25,630 nucleotides of DNA from a virus. Both the position numbers and the translations under genes were made by a program. Shown one piece after another: positions 6,750 to 13,808 of the stretch (positions are counted from its first letter, which is position 1; the number at the start of each line of letters is the position of its first letter). The notes beneath the pieces were generated by a model. It searched no databases and was not told the DNA's origin. It was given only the letters and a program-made list of their open reading frames with translations. The stretch is taken from positions 1-25,630 of the IMG/VR virus record IMGVR_UViG_3300005613_000376; one strand, 5' to 3'.

Positions 6750-7228
6750 TATACTAAATCGACTGCTTTTCCTATAATTGGTTTATATTTAGTTTTACCA
6801 TTTTCATCTCTATAGGCAAGTAAAAATTGTTTTCTTCCTTTTTCAGGAACATACGACACATGGCACCATCCGCTATTAGGTTCTCCTGGAACATAGTATT
6901 CTAATATCATTTGATCATAATCAAGGTTTTTATAAACCCAGTCACAAACCTCGGCATTGTCTTTTCCCATACATTCGAAATCAACGGCTTCAGCTTTGGC
7001 ATGCTGTGAATTAACGGAGCTTCCTATTTTGACACAAAGATTAGGGGATCTGAATCCAGAGGTCACGGTTACAGGCCCGAAGTGGTCTCGTACCGGTTGA
7101 AGAATATTTTCACAAAGTAATTTTAATTTTTCTATTTGATCTGCGTTTGGATTGTTATCAATATTTAAACGGACGGCAGTGTCCGATTTAGTTAATTCTT
7201 GAAGAGTAAAATTACGTGAAAGATTCAT
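6749..7228 (-). CDS. M15-type peptidase (probable endolysin)
   Basis: 159 residues. 'VTSGFRSPNLCVKIGSSVNS' followed by 'QHAKAEAVDFE' gives the SxHxxxxAxD-type zinc motif (His76, Asp83), and 'GWCHVSY' supplies the second His (His123). These are the three zinc ligands of the M15 / D-Ala-D-Ala carboxypeptidase fold that phages use to cut peptidoglycan cross-links at lysis. No signal peptide is visible, so a holin is needed for export. TAATG junctions on both sides place it after two membrane-protein genes, the expected lysis cassette. Length is normal for single-domain M15 endolysins. Confidence 0.85.
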   Translation of the reverse strand: MNLSRNFTLQELTKSDTAVRLNIDNNPNADQIEKLKLLCENILQPVRDHFGPVTVTSGFRSPNLCVKIGSSVNSQHAKAEAVDFECMGKDNAEVCDWVYKNLDYDQMILEYYVPGEPNSGWCHVSYVPEKGRKQFLLAYRDENGKTKYKPIIGKAVDLV

Positions 7229-7446
7229 TAGTGATTATTTACTATTTCTAATATTCTTATTCTACCAGAATTCCAGTCTTCTTCAACTATTGCTTCCATT
7301 TCTCCACACATCCATTGTACGTTTTCATTTGTATTTCTAATAGCTTCTCTTTTTGATTTTAAACAATCTGATAATGAATTTTTATAAGTATGCTCAACCA
7401 CTTCTCCACCCATCAACATACATAAAACTATAACTGTTTTAATCAT
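7228..7446 (-). CDS. Small secreted or membrane-anchored protein of lysis cassette
   Basis: 72 residues. The N-terminus MIKTVIVLCMLMGG is a short hydrophobic stretch like a signal or anchor. It is followed by a polar region with Cys at 28 and 47 (LSDCLKSKR, QWMCGEME) and a C-terminus 'GRIRILEI'. The two Cys residues could pair in the periplasm. It is coupled by TAATG to a one-helix membrane protein upstream and the M15 peptidase downstream. An accessory lysis (spanin-like) role is possible, but no Pro-rich or lipobox signature is visible, so the function stays open. Confidence 0.6.
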   Translation of the reverse strand: MIKTVIVLCMLMGGEVVEHTYKNSLSDCLKSKREAIRNTNENVQWMCGEMEAIVEEDWNSGRIRILEIVNNH

Positions 7447-7820
7447 TAATGATTCCCGTTTAATTTTCCAATATTAGCTCTTACACTGTCTTTTAATTTC
7501 TCTACGTCTACACGTAATCTTTCAACATCAGTTTGAAGTCTTTCAATGTTAACTCTATTATTCATCATACCATCAACTCGTACCGTTAATTTTTCTAAAC
7601 CTTCTGCAATATGTTCTAATAACATAAATTGCTCCTGGTCGATTGGTTTTTGAGAAGAGGCTTCAAGTAAATCTTGTTCGAATAATTGGTTTTTAGTCTC
7701 AAGGTTATTTAATCGCTCTACTACAGAAAACGCAAACCAAGCACCTACCACTATGCTACTAATGAGCATAATTAGATTCCTCAACGGAAGACCGATGTTC
7801 GTGTTCTCATTTATCTTCAT
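7446..7820 (-). CDS. One-helix membrane protein with coiled coil (holin candidate)
   Basis: 124 residues. Residues about 13-34 (LRNLIMLISSIVVGAWFAFSV) form one transmembrane helix. A long helical part follows, and residues 90-118 carry heptads of Val/Leu (VERLRVDVEKLKDSV) typical of a coiled coil. TAATG junctions link it to a 51-residue gene upstream and the small Cys protein downstream, then the peptidase. A membrane protein next to an endolysin is often a holin or its regulator, but a single helix with a cytoplasmic or periplasmic coiled coil also fits an antiholin or i-spanin. Assignment is inferred from context. Confidence 0.6.
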   Translation of the reverse strand: MKINENTNIGLPLRNLIMLISSIVVGAWFAFSVVERLNNLETKNQLFEQDLLEASSQKPIDQEQFMLLEHIAEGLEKLTVRVDGMMNNRVNIERLQTDVERLRVDVEKLKDSVRANIGKLNGNH

Positions 7821-7975
7821 TAAATACCTTGTAGTCTAGGGTCTTTAGAAGTTATATTTTTTTTAGCTTTTGGTCTAGAAATAGAATCCATACTTCTTTT
7901 ACGAAGTTGAACTTTAGCTGACTCTTGTCTACGTCTTTCGTCTATTTGTTTTTTTAAATCTCTTAATAAGTTCAT
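7820..7975 (-). CDS. 51-residue Arg/Lys-rich protein
   Basis: MNLLRDLKKQIDERRRQESA ... ends in 'ITSKDPRLQGI'. The ATG follows AAAAGGATAAAAAATG, a good ribosome site, and its TAA shares a base with the next ATG (7820). The first half is a charged amphipathic helix. This frame fills an otherwise empty 230-base gap between larger genes, which together with the junction supports it. Function unknown; no membrane segment. Confidence 0.65.
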   Translation of the reverse strand: MNLLRDLKKQIDERRRQESAKVQLRKRSMDSISRPKAKKNITSKDPRLQGI

Positions 7976-8060
7976 TTTTTATCCTTTTAAATATATTATC
8001 TATTTTTTCAAAGAAGTTGTCTACAGCCTCAAAAAATTTATATATAATTTTATCAATCAT
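7929..8060 (-). CDS. 43-residue amphipathic basic peptide
   Basis: MIDKIIYKFFEAVDNFFEKI ... ends 'KTNRRKT'. It is joined to the upstream gene by a 4-base ATGA overlap (8057-8060), and its last 47 bases overlap the following 51-residue gene in another frame. The sequence alternates Ile/Phe/Tyr with Lys/Asp/Glu in a helical pattern, so it would form a strongly amphipathic helix that could lie on a membrane. Position just before the lysis cassette makes a lysis-related role conceivable. This is inference; a chance frame is not excluded. Confidence 0.5.
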   Translation of the reverse strand: MIDKIIYKFFEAVDNFFEKIDNIFKRIKNELIKRFKKTNRRKT

Positions 8061-8698
8061 TTTTTCTCCATTTCATAGAACATTTTATCGCTGTCTTCTG
8101 TAACCATGTCGTTATCTTCCGCATCCCAATAAGTAGTTTGGACTCTATAGTCAGGCCAGCTGTTATCAGTAGTGTATGAATTAACATGCCACAAAAGGCG
8201 ATTATTAGGCTGAGCTGCATAATTACCGTTAGCGAGCTCCAGTATATGCGCACACTTATGTTCTTGAGGAATTTCAGAATGTTCAACATCCAAGATATTA
8301 GTGTCTGGATGCGCCCAGTCAACTGTAAATAAATATTTTCCATGATAAAATTTTTTATCTAAACCTAAAAATTTACCGTTTAAACCATCCAGCCAATCAA
8401 AGCAATGAACGCTAGGCCAATAACTAAAACAATTCCACAGTTCCAATTCGTGCGTCTGCATATTCGGCACATCGGCTCGATCATATTGTTTTTGGAAAAA
8501 CGCTGAGATAGGCAAACGCCAATAGCACGCACCATTGGGAAGCATAATGTTAAAAAGGAGAGCCCTACCTGATATAGAGCTAAGACCAAAGATAACACAG
8601 TCACTAAACTCTTTCTTATATTTTTCATCCAAATCATAGAGATATTCCTTTCTGATCTTGCAATAGATCGGTGGTATGTTAGCGTTTAAATAAGACAT
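8057..8698 (-). CDS. Conserved phage protein of unknown function
   Basis: 213 residues, unusually rich in aromatic residues and Cys (YWRLPIS, LELWNCFSYWPSVHCFDWL, FTVDWAHPD, LLWHVNSYTT). The N-terminus MSYLNANIPPIYCKIRKEY and the segment 'IPQEHKCAHILEL' match a protein I recall from many marine metagenomic phages, apparently strongly conserved. No signal peptide, membrane helix or catalytic motif is evident. The start directly abuts the TAG of the upstream gene. It sits in the late operon, so a virion or assembly role is likely, but what it does is not known to me. Confidence 0.75.
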   Translation of the reverse strand: MSYLNANIPPIYCKIRKEYLYDLDEKYKKEFSDCVIFGLSSISGRALLFNIMLPNGACYWRLPISAFFQKQYDRADVPNMQTHELELWNCFSYWPSVHCFDWLDGLNGKFLGLDKKFYHGKYLFTVDWAHPDTNILDVEHSEIPQEHKCAHILELANGNYAAQPNNRLLWHVNSYTTDNSWPDYRVQTTYWDAEDNDMVTEDSDKMFYEMEKK

Positions 8699-9028
8699 CT
8701 AGCATTTCCATCTTCTTCTAGCCTGTCTTAATCTTGAGTTTGGATCCTTAGCAGCTTTAGGAAATTGTTTCATTTGTCCAGCTGACCTTGCACAAAATGA
8801 TTTACGTCTTTTTGCAGCTTTAGATCCTGCTTTTACTTTACCAGTTACAGCAGTTTTTAATTTTGAACCTGGGTTTTCTCTTCGATATCTTGCGACACCT
8901 GCTTTAGTCATTCCAGCCCCAGACTTGGTTGACCTAAAATATTTTTTATTTTTAGGGGGCTGAACATCGCCCCCTCTTTTTAAAAGAATCGGACTTGTTC
9001 CTTTAGACTGCATTCCCATTCTATTCAT
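8699..9028 (-). CDS. DUF6321-like basic protein
   Basis: 109 residues. The core 'GMTKAGVARYRRENPGSKLK' and 'AVTGKVKAGSKAAKRRKSFC' followed by 'ARSAGQMKQFPKAAKDPNSR' and the end 'RRRWKC' matches what I remember as DUF6321, a small basic family frequent in marine phages. The N-terminal part contains the Lys-Arg-Gly-Gly motif (LLKRGGDVQPP) seen in other proteins here. Very high Lys/Arg content and two Cys (SFCAR, WKC) suggest nucleic-acid binding, possibly with packaged DNA; this is inference. It lies two bases after the upstream gene's stop. Confidence 0.75.
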   Translation of the reverse strand: MNRMGMQSKGTSPILLKRGGDVQPPKNKKYFRSTKSGAGMTKAGVARYRRENPGSKLKTAVTGKVKAGSKAAKRRKSFCARSAGQMKQFPKAAKDPNSRLRQARRRWKC

Positions 9029-9030
9029 AA

Positions 9031-9351
9031 TTAGAACGAAGGACCTGGTCCTGAATATTTGTCTGTTAATAATGTTACTGCCGCAACTGTATCAAATGTT
9101 GATACATAAATTCCTTTTGGAAACAGAATACCGTCTTCAGGTAATGAAAAGTTTACTACATCTCCTGCTGGGACATCAATTGTAAATAAATTTGCGCCTG
9201 CTTGAGAAGTTGTAGTTAATTTAACAACACCTGCATTAGTAGAATCTGTGTTAGCAGCAATGACACCTCTAAGTCTTACGCTTGGACTAATAATTGCACT
9301 AGTAGTCGTAGCCGTAAATCTTGTTGCTTGTACATCACTTTTGTAACCCAT
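9031..9351 (-). CDS. Small conserved structural-type protein
   Basis: 106 residues, starting MGYKSDVQATRFTATTTSAI. Entirely beta-type, Thr/Val/Ala-rich with 'RLRGVIAANTDS', 'FTIDVPAGDVVNFSLPEDGI' and 'LFPKGIYVSTF'. This jelly-roll-like pattern fits a small capsid decoration or tail surface subunit, but the family has no function known to me. The ribosome site is AAGGAGATAAAATG. It follows a stable hairpin at 9367-9388 and precedes the DUF6321-like gene. No signal peptide, Cys or catalytic motif. Confidence 0.7.
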   Translation of the reverse strand: MGYKSDVQATRFTATTTSAIISPSVRLRGVIAANTDSTNAGVVKLTTTSQAGANLFTIDVPAGDVVNFSLPEDGILFPKGIYVSTFDTVAAVTLLTDKYSGPGPSF

Positions 9352-9366
9352 TTTATCTCCTTAGTT

Positions 9367-9388
9367 TGTGGCTCCCGAAGGAGCCACA
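9367..9388 (-). promoter_or_regulatory. UUCG-capped hairpin between structural genes
   Basis: A perfect 9-bp stem (9367-9375 with 9380-9388) whose minus-strand transcript has the loop TTCG closed by C-G, the exceptionally stable tetraloop. The orientation agrees with the genes here. No U-run follows, so it is unlikely to be a full intrinsic terminator. It more likely protects the upstream message from 3' exonucleases or partly attenuates transcription. Confidence 0.6.
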
Positions 9389-9394
9389 GATTAA

Positions 9395-9925
9395 TTAAGC
9401 ATCAGCGAACGGAGTCACGTTTGCATCAGAAGTTGAAGTACCTATTAATTCACCTTCTACTTGATAAACGTTATCTGCCACTGCTGTAACTTTAATTACA
9501 CTACCTTTTTTACCACCTTTAACATCACCATCTAAAGTGATTACGTCATTAGTAGCAGCTGGAACAAATGAAGATACTGCTCCAGTAGTAGCATTAGTTG
9601 AAATTGTATTTACTTTACCGATAAATTTATCAGTTCCATCAGTTTTGATGTCTAAGTCAGTTGCATCAGCAGTTAAAACGAAAGTGAATGATGCACCTAA
9701 GTTATTTGCTGAATTTAAACCGTTCTCATCAGTGGTACCAGCTGCTGCTGCACTGATTGTTGGTAAAGTTAATTTTCCATCAGTATCTGATCCGATACCA
9801 AGGATTCTGCCAGAGTGATCTGCAACAGTTATCGCAGTAGATGTAAGAGTTTCTACCATTCCTACACCTGCTCCGATAAAACCGTTAATAGATTTTACTG
9901 GACCTGTGAACGTAGTTTGTGCCAT
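9395..9925 (-). CDS. Structural protein, decoration or fibre type
   Basis: 176 residues, starting MAQTTFTGPVKSINGFIGAG. Strongly Thr/Ala/Asp/Gly-rich and beta-type, with 'LTLPTISAAAAGTTDENGLN' and 'ITLDGDVKGGKKGSVIKVTA'. Similar short proteins next to the major capsid gene occur in marine phages I recall and are treated as virion structural. The site CTAGGAGCTAAATATG precedes the start. It is the first gene after the capsid terminator and seems to have its own promoter near 9999-10039. Function (capsid decoration versus tail surface) cannot be separated from sequence. Confidence 0.7.
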   Translation of the reverse strand: MAQTTFTGPVKSINGFIGAGVGMVETLTSTAITVADHSGRILGIGSDTDGKLTLPTISAAAAGTTDENGLNSANNLGASFTFVLTADATDLDIKTDGTDKFIGKVNTISTNATTGAVSSFVPAATNDVITLDGDVKGGKKGSVIKVTAVADNVYQVEGELIGTSTSDANVTPFADA

Positions 9926-10010
9926 ATTTAGCTCCTAGTTATTTGAATACAGTCTCTAGGTCGTCGACTATACGCGTCTGCATCCAAAGTTAATTTTGTA
10001 TAGTGAATAT

Positions 10011-10039
10011 ATTATACATAAAAAAAGGGGCGAAGTAAA
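10011..10039 (-). promoter_or_regulatory. Putative promoter overlapping the capsid terminator
   Basis: On the minus strand a perfect TATAAT (10016-10011) lies 17 bases after TTTACT (10039-10034). The -35 falls in the loop and arm of the terminator hairpin. Transcription would start near 10004 and give a leader of about 80 bases before 9925. That leader contains a possible 14-codon frame (9983-9939, MQTRIVDDLETVFK). The -35 is weak, so this is tentative. Confidence 0.35.
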
Positions 10040-10052
10040 CTCCGCCCCTTTT
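10021..10052 (-). terminator. Intrinsic terminator after the major capsid gene
   Basis: Stem 10023-10035 with 10040-10052, loop of four, followed on the minus strand by a run of T. The one non-pair in the plus-strand reading (A10033/C10042) becomes a G-U pair in the minus-strand RNA, so the hairpin fits minus-strand transcription best. It lies 35 bases past the capsid stop codon and would limit readthrough from the head genes. Confidence 0.85.
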
Positions 10053-10086
10053 AAGTGACCTTAAAGGCCTAATTAGTAATTAAAAA

Positions 10087-10995
10087 TTACGCCGCTCCTG
10101 GAGATCCGAAGATACCTCTAGGGTCAGAGAAGCCGAAGCTATATCTTTCTCTAGCTTTGTATCTAACGTTACCAGTATCGAAATCACCTTCCATTGCAGT
10201 TCTTAATGGTGCTCTAACAAAATGTTTTAGACCATTAGGTGCATCAGTCATGATGAAAAACGCATCAGTGTCAGTTAAGAAATGGTTGATTCTATAACCT
10301 TCTGGAATCATTCCCATGTTCGCCATTGCATTGATGTCGTTATCAGCAGTACCTACTCTTAAAGGTGACTTTAAGATTCTCTCAGCAGTAAATTGTAATT
10401 CTTTTGGAATTATCAACTTTCTACCTTGAGTAGCGATTTTTAATCCTCTTTCATCAACGAAAGCCGCAATATCAATTAACGACTGTTCTAATGATGTTTC
10501 AGATAAGTCCGCTGGAGTAGCTAACTCGTTTCTGAATGTTCCACCAGTTACTAGTGGGTGTGCATTAGATAATAGAGGTTGTCCGTCACCACCATTAGCA
10601 GTGTCGAAACCATTGTTCAAGACAGCAGCAGCTTTCACTTGTTTAGTGTTAGCCATTGATCTTGCCAATGCTCTTGTGTAACGAGCAGCCAATCTGTCAT
10701 ACAAGTTATCTTCTACTGCTTCTTCAGTAACCGCAAATGCTAAAGCAATAGTTTCATGCGTATATCTTGCTGTGAAACTTTCTTTTGCATCGTCGAATAC
10801 CACTGCTGCACCTTCATTTTTAGTTGGTGCAGATCCGAAGCCAGATAACATCACTTCTTCTTCAAAAGCTCTGTCAGAAGACTCTGTAGTAAAGATCTCT
10901 GCGTGTTCGTTTTCGTATCTATTATACTCCAGGCCGAATAAGGCATTCAAACCTGGTTCTAGTTCTTTAACTAGTTGTGCTCTACTTATAGCCAT
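10087..10995 (-). CDS. Major capsid protein (HK97 fold)
   Basis: 302 residues, starting MAISRAQLVKELEPGLNALF. Diagnostic segments are 'RYTHETIALAFAVTEEAVED', 'LARSMANTKQVKAAAVLNNG', 'DGQPLLSNAHPLVTGGTF', 'GRKLIIPKELQFTAERIL' and the C-terminal 'NVRYKARERYSFGFSDPRG'. This pattern is typical of Mu gpT-like / marine phage major capsid proteins with the HK97 fold. There is no long N-terminal delta domain, which agrees with a separate scaffold gene upstream (12144-13148). The site AAGGAGATAAAACTATG precedes the start. It is the last gene before a strong terminator. Confidence 0.88.
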   Translation of the reverse strand: MAISRAQLVKELEPGLNALFGLEYNRYENEHAEIFTTESSDRAFEEEVMLSGFGSAPTKNEGAAVVFDDAKESFTARYTHETIALAFAVTEEAVEDNLYDRLAARYTRALARSMANTKQVKAAAVLNNGFDTANGGDGQPLLSNAHPLVTGGTFRNELATPADLSETSLEQSLIDIAAFVDERGLKIATQGRKLIIPKELQFTAERILKSPLRVGTADNDINAMANMGMIPEGYRINHFLTDTDAFFIMTDAPNGLKHFVRAPLRTAMEGDFDTGNVRYKARERYSFGFSDPRGIFGSPGAA

Positions 10996-11014
10996 AGTTT
11001 TATCTCCTTATTCC

Positions 11015-11596
11015 TTACCCGTTAATCCCTGCAACTCCACCTTTGTATTGGTGTGCATTGATTCTAACAAGTACGTTTACGTTTGATGTTGTTTGATCAC
11101 TGTTGTCAGGGTCTTGAGAAATATCAATAGCCTGTAATACAAAAGTAGACGAAGAGTCTGCTTCTGATACATCTAATGCATTTCTTGAACTGCCTGAAGC
11201 AGTGTCGCCAGTTCCAACTGCGATTTTATAGTTAGCAAATAAGTCAGAATTCGCAAAACTTTCATCTGCCTTAATTTCATAAATCACATTTGGGTCGTCG
11301 ATTACGTTCGCAATAATATCGTTAGCACTTACAGTACCAGGATAATAATTTTTGAACGTAGGTTTTTGAGTTGTCGGGTCTGTATAGAAGACACCATTGA
11401 AAACTCCAACAACAGGGTTAGTAGTTGCACCTGCAACAATGATTGTACCATTATCGCTTGCAGCAACTAAATCGCCTTGGAATATTGCTGAACCGTAGTT
11501 CTTTAATATTCTGTATCTGTTTTGTGAGTTATTAAACGGTGTACCACCTAACATTCTCGAAGGTCTCATTCCAAAATTACCGCTTTGATTAGCCAT
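11015..11596 (-). CDS. Capsid-adjacent structural protein (probable decoration protein)
   Basis: 193 residues, starting MANQSGNFGMRPSRMLGGTP. Beta-type, with 'FQGDLVAASDNGTIIVAG', 'VVGVFNGVFYTDPTTQKP' and a C-terminus 'NVNVLVRINAHQYKGG'. The order 'RYRILKNYGSAIFQGDLV' recalls marine phage proteins that sit next to the capsid gene and are assumed to decorate the head. It lies 19 bases ahead of the capsid gene with a strong site (AAGGAGTAACAATTATG). No enzyme motif. The structural role is likely; decoration is inferred from position and size. Confidence 0.7.
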   Translation of the reverse strand: MANQSGNFGMRPSRMLGGTPFNNSQNRYRILKNYGSAIFQGDLVAASDNGTIIVAGATTNPVVGVFNGVFYTDPTTQKPTFKNYYPGTVSANDIIANVIDDPNVIYEIKADESFANSDLFANYKIAVGTGDTASGSSRNALDVSEADSSSTFVLQAIDISQDPDNSDQTTSNVNVLVRINAHQYKGGVAGING

Positions 11597-11657
11597 AATT
11601 GTTACTCCTTAGTTAGTTAGTTGTTAGTTTAATAACCCGATGGCCTTTTCTAAAAAA

Positions 11658-12131
11658 TTACTTTTTAGATCCACCACCGAAGGTTACACGAGATTGTCTA
11701 TCAATATTGATAGGCATCTCTGGTCGTTGTTCCTTCATGAGGTCATGATCCACGGCATCCATTTGTCCTTTAGTTTTATCTCTAAAGTAATCTTTCCGTG
11801 ACTCAACAATCTCTTCCGGTATCCTAGCCAACAATAGGCCACCAACCCCGATTATACCTGCGTATCTACCTTCTTGATAAGATGGATAATCATTAGGACC
11901 GATTTGTTTTTCTAACTCATCAGCTCTAACAAGTTCCCATCCCTCTCTAAGTTTTTTGGACATGTTTGCCGTGTCCTCAAAACCCATCGAAGTAGCTCTC
12001 AGCCAACGATGGACGAATCCAGCTGGCGGCGGAGGCGCATCTAGACTTGATGGAGGAGTCCAGGGTTTTTTTCGAGTATCTTTTGCTCGAACCTCTGACT
12101 CGCGCGATAACGTCTTTATTTCATTTGTCAT
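11658..12131 (-). CDS. Conserved hypothetical protein next to scaffold
   Basis: 157 residues. N-terminal 'EIKTLSRESEVRAKDTRKKP' and 'WTPPSSLDAPPPPAGFVHRW', then 'MGFEDTANMSKKLREGWELV' and 'YAGIIGVGGLLLARIPEEIV'. I recall this as a conserved protein between scaffold and capsid genes in marine phages, without an assigned function. Mixed charge; a short hydrophobic stretch near residues 91-105 is too short and Gly-rich to be a sure membrane helix. The site AAAGGAGCTAAATATG precedes the start. Position suggests an accessory part in head assembly. Confidence 0.7.
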   Translation of the reverse strand: MTNEIKTLSRESEVRAKDTRKKPWTPPSSLDAPPPPAGFVHRWLRATSMGFEDTANMSKKLREGWELVRADELEKQIGPNDYPSYQEGRYAGIIGVGGLLLARIPEEIVESRKDYFRDKTKGQMDAVDHDLMKEQRPEMPINIDRQSRVTFGGGSKK

Positions 12132-12143
12132 ATTTAGCTCCTT

Positions 12144-13148
12144 TTATTTTACGTATTTCGCGTATTCTTCTGGTGGCACCCCTAATTTTTTAGAAATAGC
12201 TAACTGTGACTTGGTGAGTTTCACAGTTCGGCGTCCCGATTGATTACGCTGTGCGGAAGCAACGGTTTGGACGGGTTTCCTTTGCTCCGTAGTTGGTTGT
12301 TTTTCTTCAACCGCAAAACGACTAGGAAAATATTCTTTTAATCGTTTATTTAGTTCATTATAGTACTCATCACTGTCTCCCGCAATACCCTCAGCCTTAA
12401 TTTTTTTATCTAAGGCTAAAGCTGCGTCCGTCATAACTTCATCATCACCAAACCACGTATTTTTCTCTGCCCAAGCTTGTGCTTCTGGAGAAGGTTTTAC
12501 GGGTTGATTTATAAAGTTCTGAGTTTGTGCTGAACTTTCTAGTTGAGAAACTTGTTGATATGCTTTTTGCTGTTCTAGCTGTTGTTCTCTCATCATTTTT
12601 GCATTGGTCATTCGCTCTTTTTCTATATTAATAGCGATTAACCTTTGATTTGCTTTTGCAATTTCTGCTGAATCTTGAGATTCAATAGCTTTTTGCAAAT
12701 GAGATTGAGCTGATGCTTCATCAGCATTAACTCTAGCTTCAAATTCCCTTAAATAGTTTTCTTCTACTTTAGGAAATCTTTTTTGAACATCTTCAAATTG
12801 TTTTTGCAAACCTTTAGCGTATTGAAGAGCTGCTTTCTCTCTTCTTTCAGCTTCTCTTCTTTTTCTTGTTAGTTCGTTAATACGATCTTGATAAGTATTT
12901 GCAGTTTTTTGAAGATTGTCTTTTTTATCTTCAGGTTGTTCTGATGTTTCTTCAGCTTCAACCACTTCAATTTTATCATTTTGGTTTGCGTTAACTTCAG
13001 TCCCTTCTGGGATAACTTCATCTGAAGGTAATTTTATTTTATCTTCTTCTTTTGGTTTTTCTTCAAAAGAAATTTCTTTATCTTCAAAGCCGTCGGTATC
13101 TAACTCAACTTCTTTTTCTGATGGTTTTAGTATTTCTGTTTCTGACAT
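12144..13148 (-). CDS. Capsid scaffolding protein
   Basis: 334 residues. Residues 1-80 are very acidic (many Glu/Asp). Residues 80-215 are long charged helices rich in Gln/Glu/Lys/Arg, consistent with coiled coil (ELTRKRREAERREKAALQYA). After a Pro-containing linker, 'WAEKNTWFGDDEVMTDAALA' follows, and the last 31 residues are basic and helical (RRTVKLTKSQLAISKKLGV). Scaffolds of the P22 type use a basic C-terminal helix pair to bind the capsid protein and long helices to form a core that leaves before packaging. The place just upstream of the capsid genes supports this. It has a TATACAATG start with AAGGAG upstream. Confidence 0.8.
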   Translation of the reverse strand: MSETEILKPSEKEVELDTDGFEDKEISFEEKPKEEDKIKLPSDEVIPEGTEVNANQNDKIEVVEAEETSEQPEDKKDNLQKTANTYQDRINELTRKRREAERREKAALQYAKGLQKQFEDVQKRFPKVEENYLREFEARVNADEASAQSHLQKAIESQDSAEIAKANQRLIAINIEKERMTNAKMMREQQLEQQKAYQQVSQLESSAQTQNFINQPVKPSPEAQAWAEKNTWFGDDEVMTDAALALDKKIKAEGIAGDSDEYYNELNKRLKEYFPSRFAVEEKQPTTEQRKPVQTVASAQRNQSGRRTVKLTKSQLAISKKLGVPPEEYAKYVK

Positions 13149-13168
13149 TGTATAGCTCCTTAGTCATG

Positions 13169-13624
13169 TTAGTATGTATGTAAGACATCCTCTGGATTGT
13201 CTACGGTTGCAATGATTTCATCATCGTTTAGAATACGCACTTCACCGCCTTCAATTTTGAAACGGCTACCAGCATATCTTCCAAAAATAATCCAGTCGTT
13301 AGTTTTACACCATGGACCACTTGGAAATTTTTCTTTATCCTTGTAACAAAGGTCACCTTGTTTCAAAACTAAACCTACTACGGTTGTCATTTGAATTCTT
13401 TCCTGTGTTACATCTGAATAAATAATTCCGCCCTTTGTTTTTTGGGGACCAGAATAAGGTAGTACTAACATTCTCCAACCAGTTGGTTGAGGAAGTTTTT
13501 CTAATGCAGATTTGTCGATTGAGTTTTTGTCAAGATAAAGTTTTTCAACTTTTTCTTTTTCTTTGTACGCGTTTAACAATCCCTCTTTTTTTGAAGGGAT
13601 CTCGCTCGTTGCCGAGTTAGTCAT
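13169..13624 (-). CDS. GroES-like co-chaperonin (Cpn10 fold)
   Basis: 151 residues. After a 45-residue Lys/Glu-rich N-terminal extension, residues 47-147 follow the GroES order: 'PTGWRMLVLPY', a mobile-loop region 'KTKGGIIYSDVTQER' with the hydrophobic tripeptide after Gly-Gly, 'TTVVGLVLKQGD', 'KTNDWIIFGRYAGSRFKI', and 'VRILNDDEIIATVDNPED'. Host GroES caps GroEL; phage versions such as T4 gp31 replace it so that the large capsid protein can fold. It stands directly upstream of scaffold and capsid genes, which fits that role. The N-terminal extension and Cys92/Cys106 are unusual for the family. The fold call is confident; the capsid client is inferred. Confidence 0.8.
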   Translation of the reverse strand: MTNSATSEIPSKKEGLLNAYKEKEKVEKLYLDKNSIDKSALEKLPQPTGWRMLVLPYSGPQKTKGGIIYSDVTQERIQMTTVVGLVLKQGDLCYKDKEKFPSGPWCKTNDWIIFGRYAGSRFKIEGGEVRILNDDEIIATVDNPEDVLHTY

Positions 13625-13625
13625 A

Positions 13626-13808
13626 TTATAGCTCCTGTTTTTTTAGCAGGTCCCGAAGGTCCTGAAGCAGATCATTTATTGATCTGATTTGTCCTATTAT
13701 ATATTGATATTGATCCCATGTGTCAACACCAAAAATAACTTTAGATTCTAGAAGTTCTTTTTTCTCTTTTAACTTCTTTTCAATGTATTTAACTGTATCT
13801 ATGTCCAT
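13626..13808 (-). CDS. 60-residue coiled-coil protein
   Basis: MDIDTVKYIEKKLKEKKELL, then 'KVIFGVDTWDQYQYIIGQIR' and a helical end. Two charged helices around a short hydrophobic aromatic centre suggest a helical hairpin or dimer. Its end codons (CAG GAG CTA TAA) also form the ribosome site AGGAGCTATAATATG of the co-chaperonin gene, so the two are coupled. The start shares a base with the stop of the membrane-protein gene (TAATG at 13808). Similar short proteins occur beside phage head genes; function unknown. Confidence 0.7.
   Translation of the reverse strand: MDIDTVKYIEKKLKEKKELLESKVIFGVDTWDQYQYIIGQIRSINDLLQDLRDLLKKQEL

Noticed and set aside
8380-8637. Second minus-strand frame inside the 8057-8698 gene
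   Set aside because: It is fully contained within a conserved protein gene. Its hydrophobic stretch comes from reading that gene in a shifted frame.
9999-10014. T7-like promoter sequence TAATATATTCACTATA (minus strand), with CACTATA again at 18984-18978
   Set aside because: The match to the T7 consensus needs a one-base deletion and lacks the GGG start. No single-subunit RNA polymerase gene is in the window, and both places are better explained by sigma70-type -10 elements.
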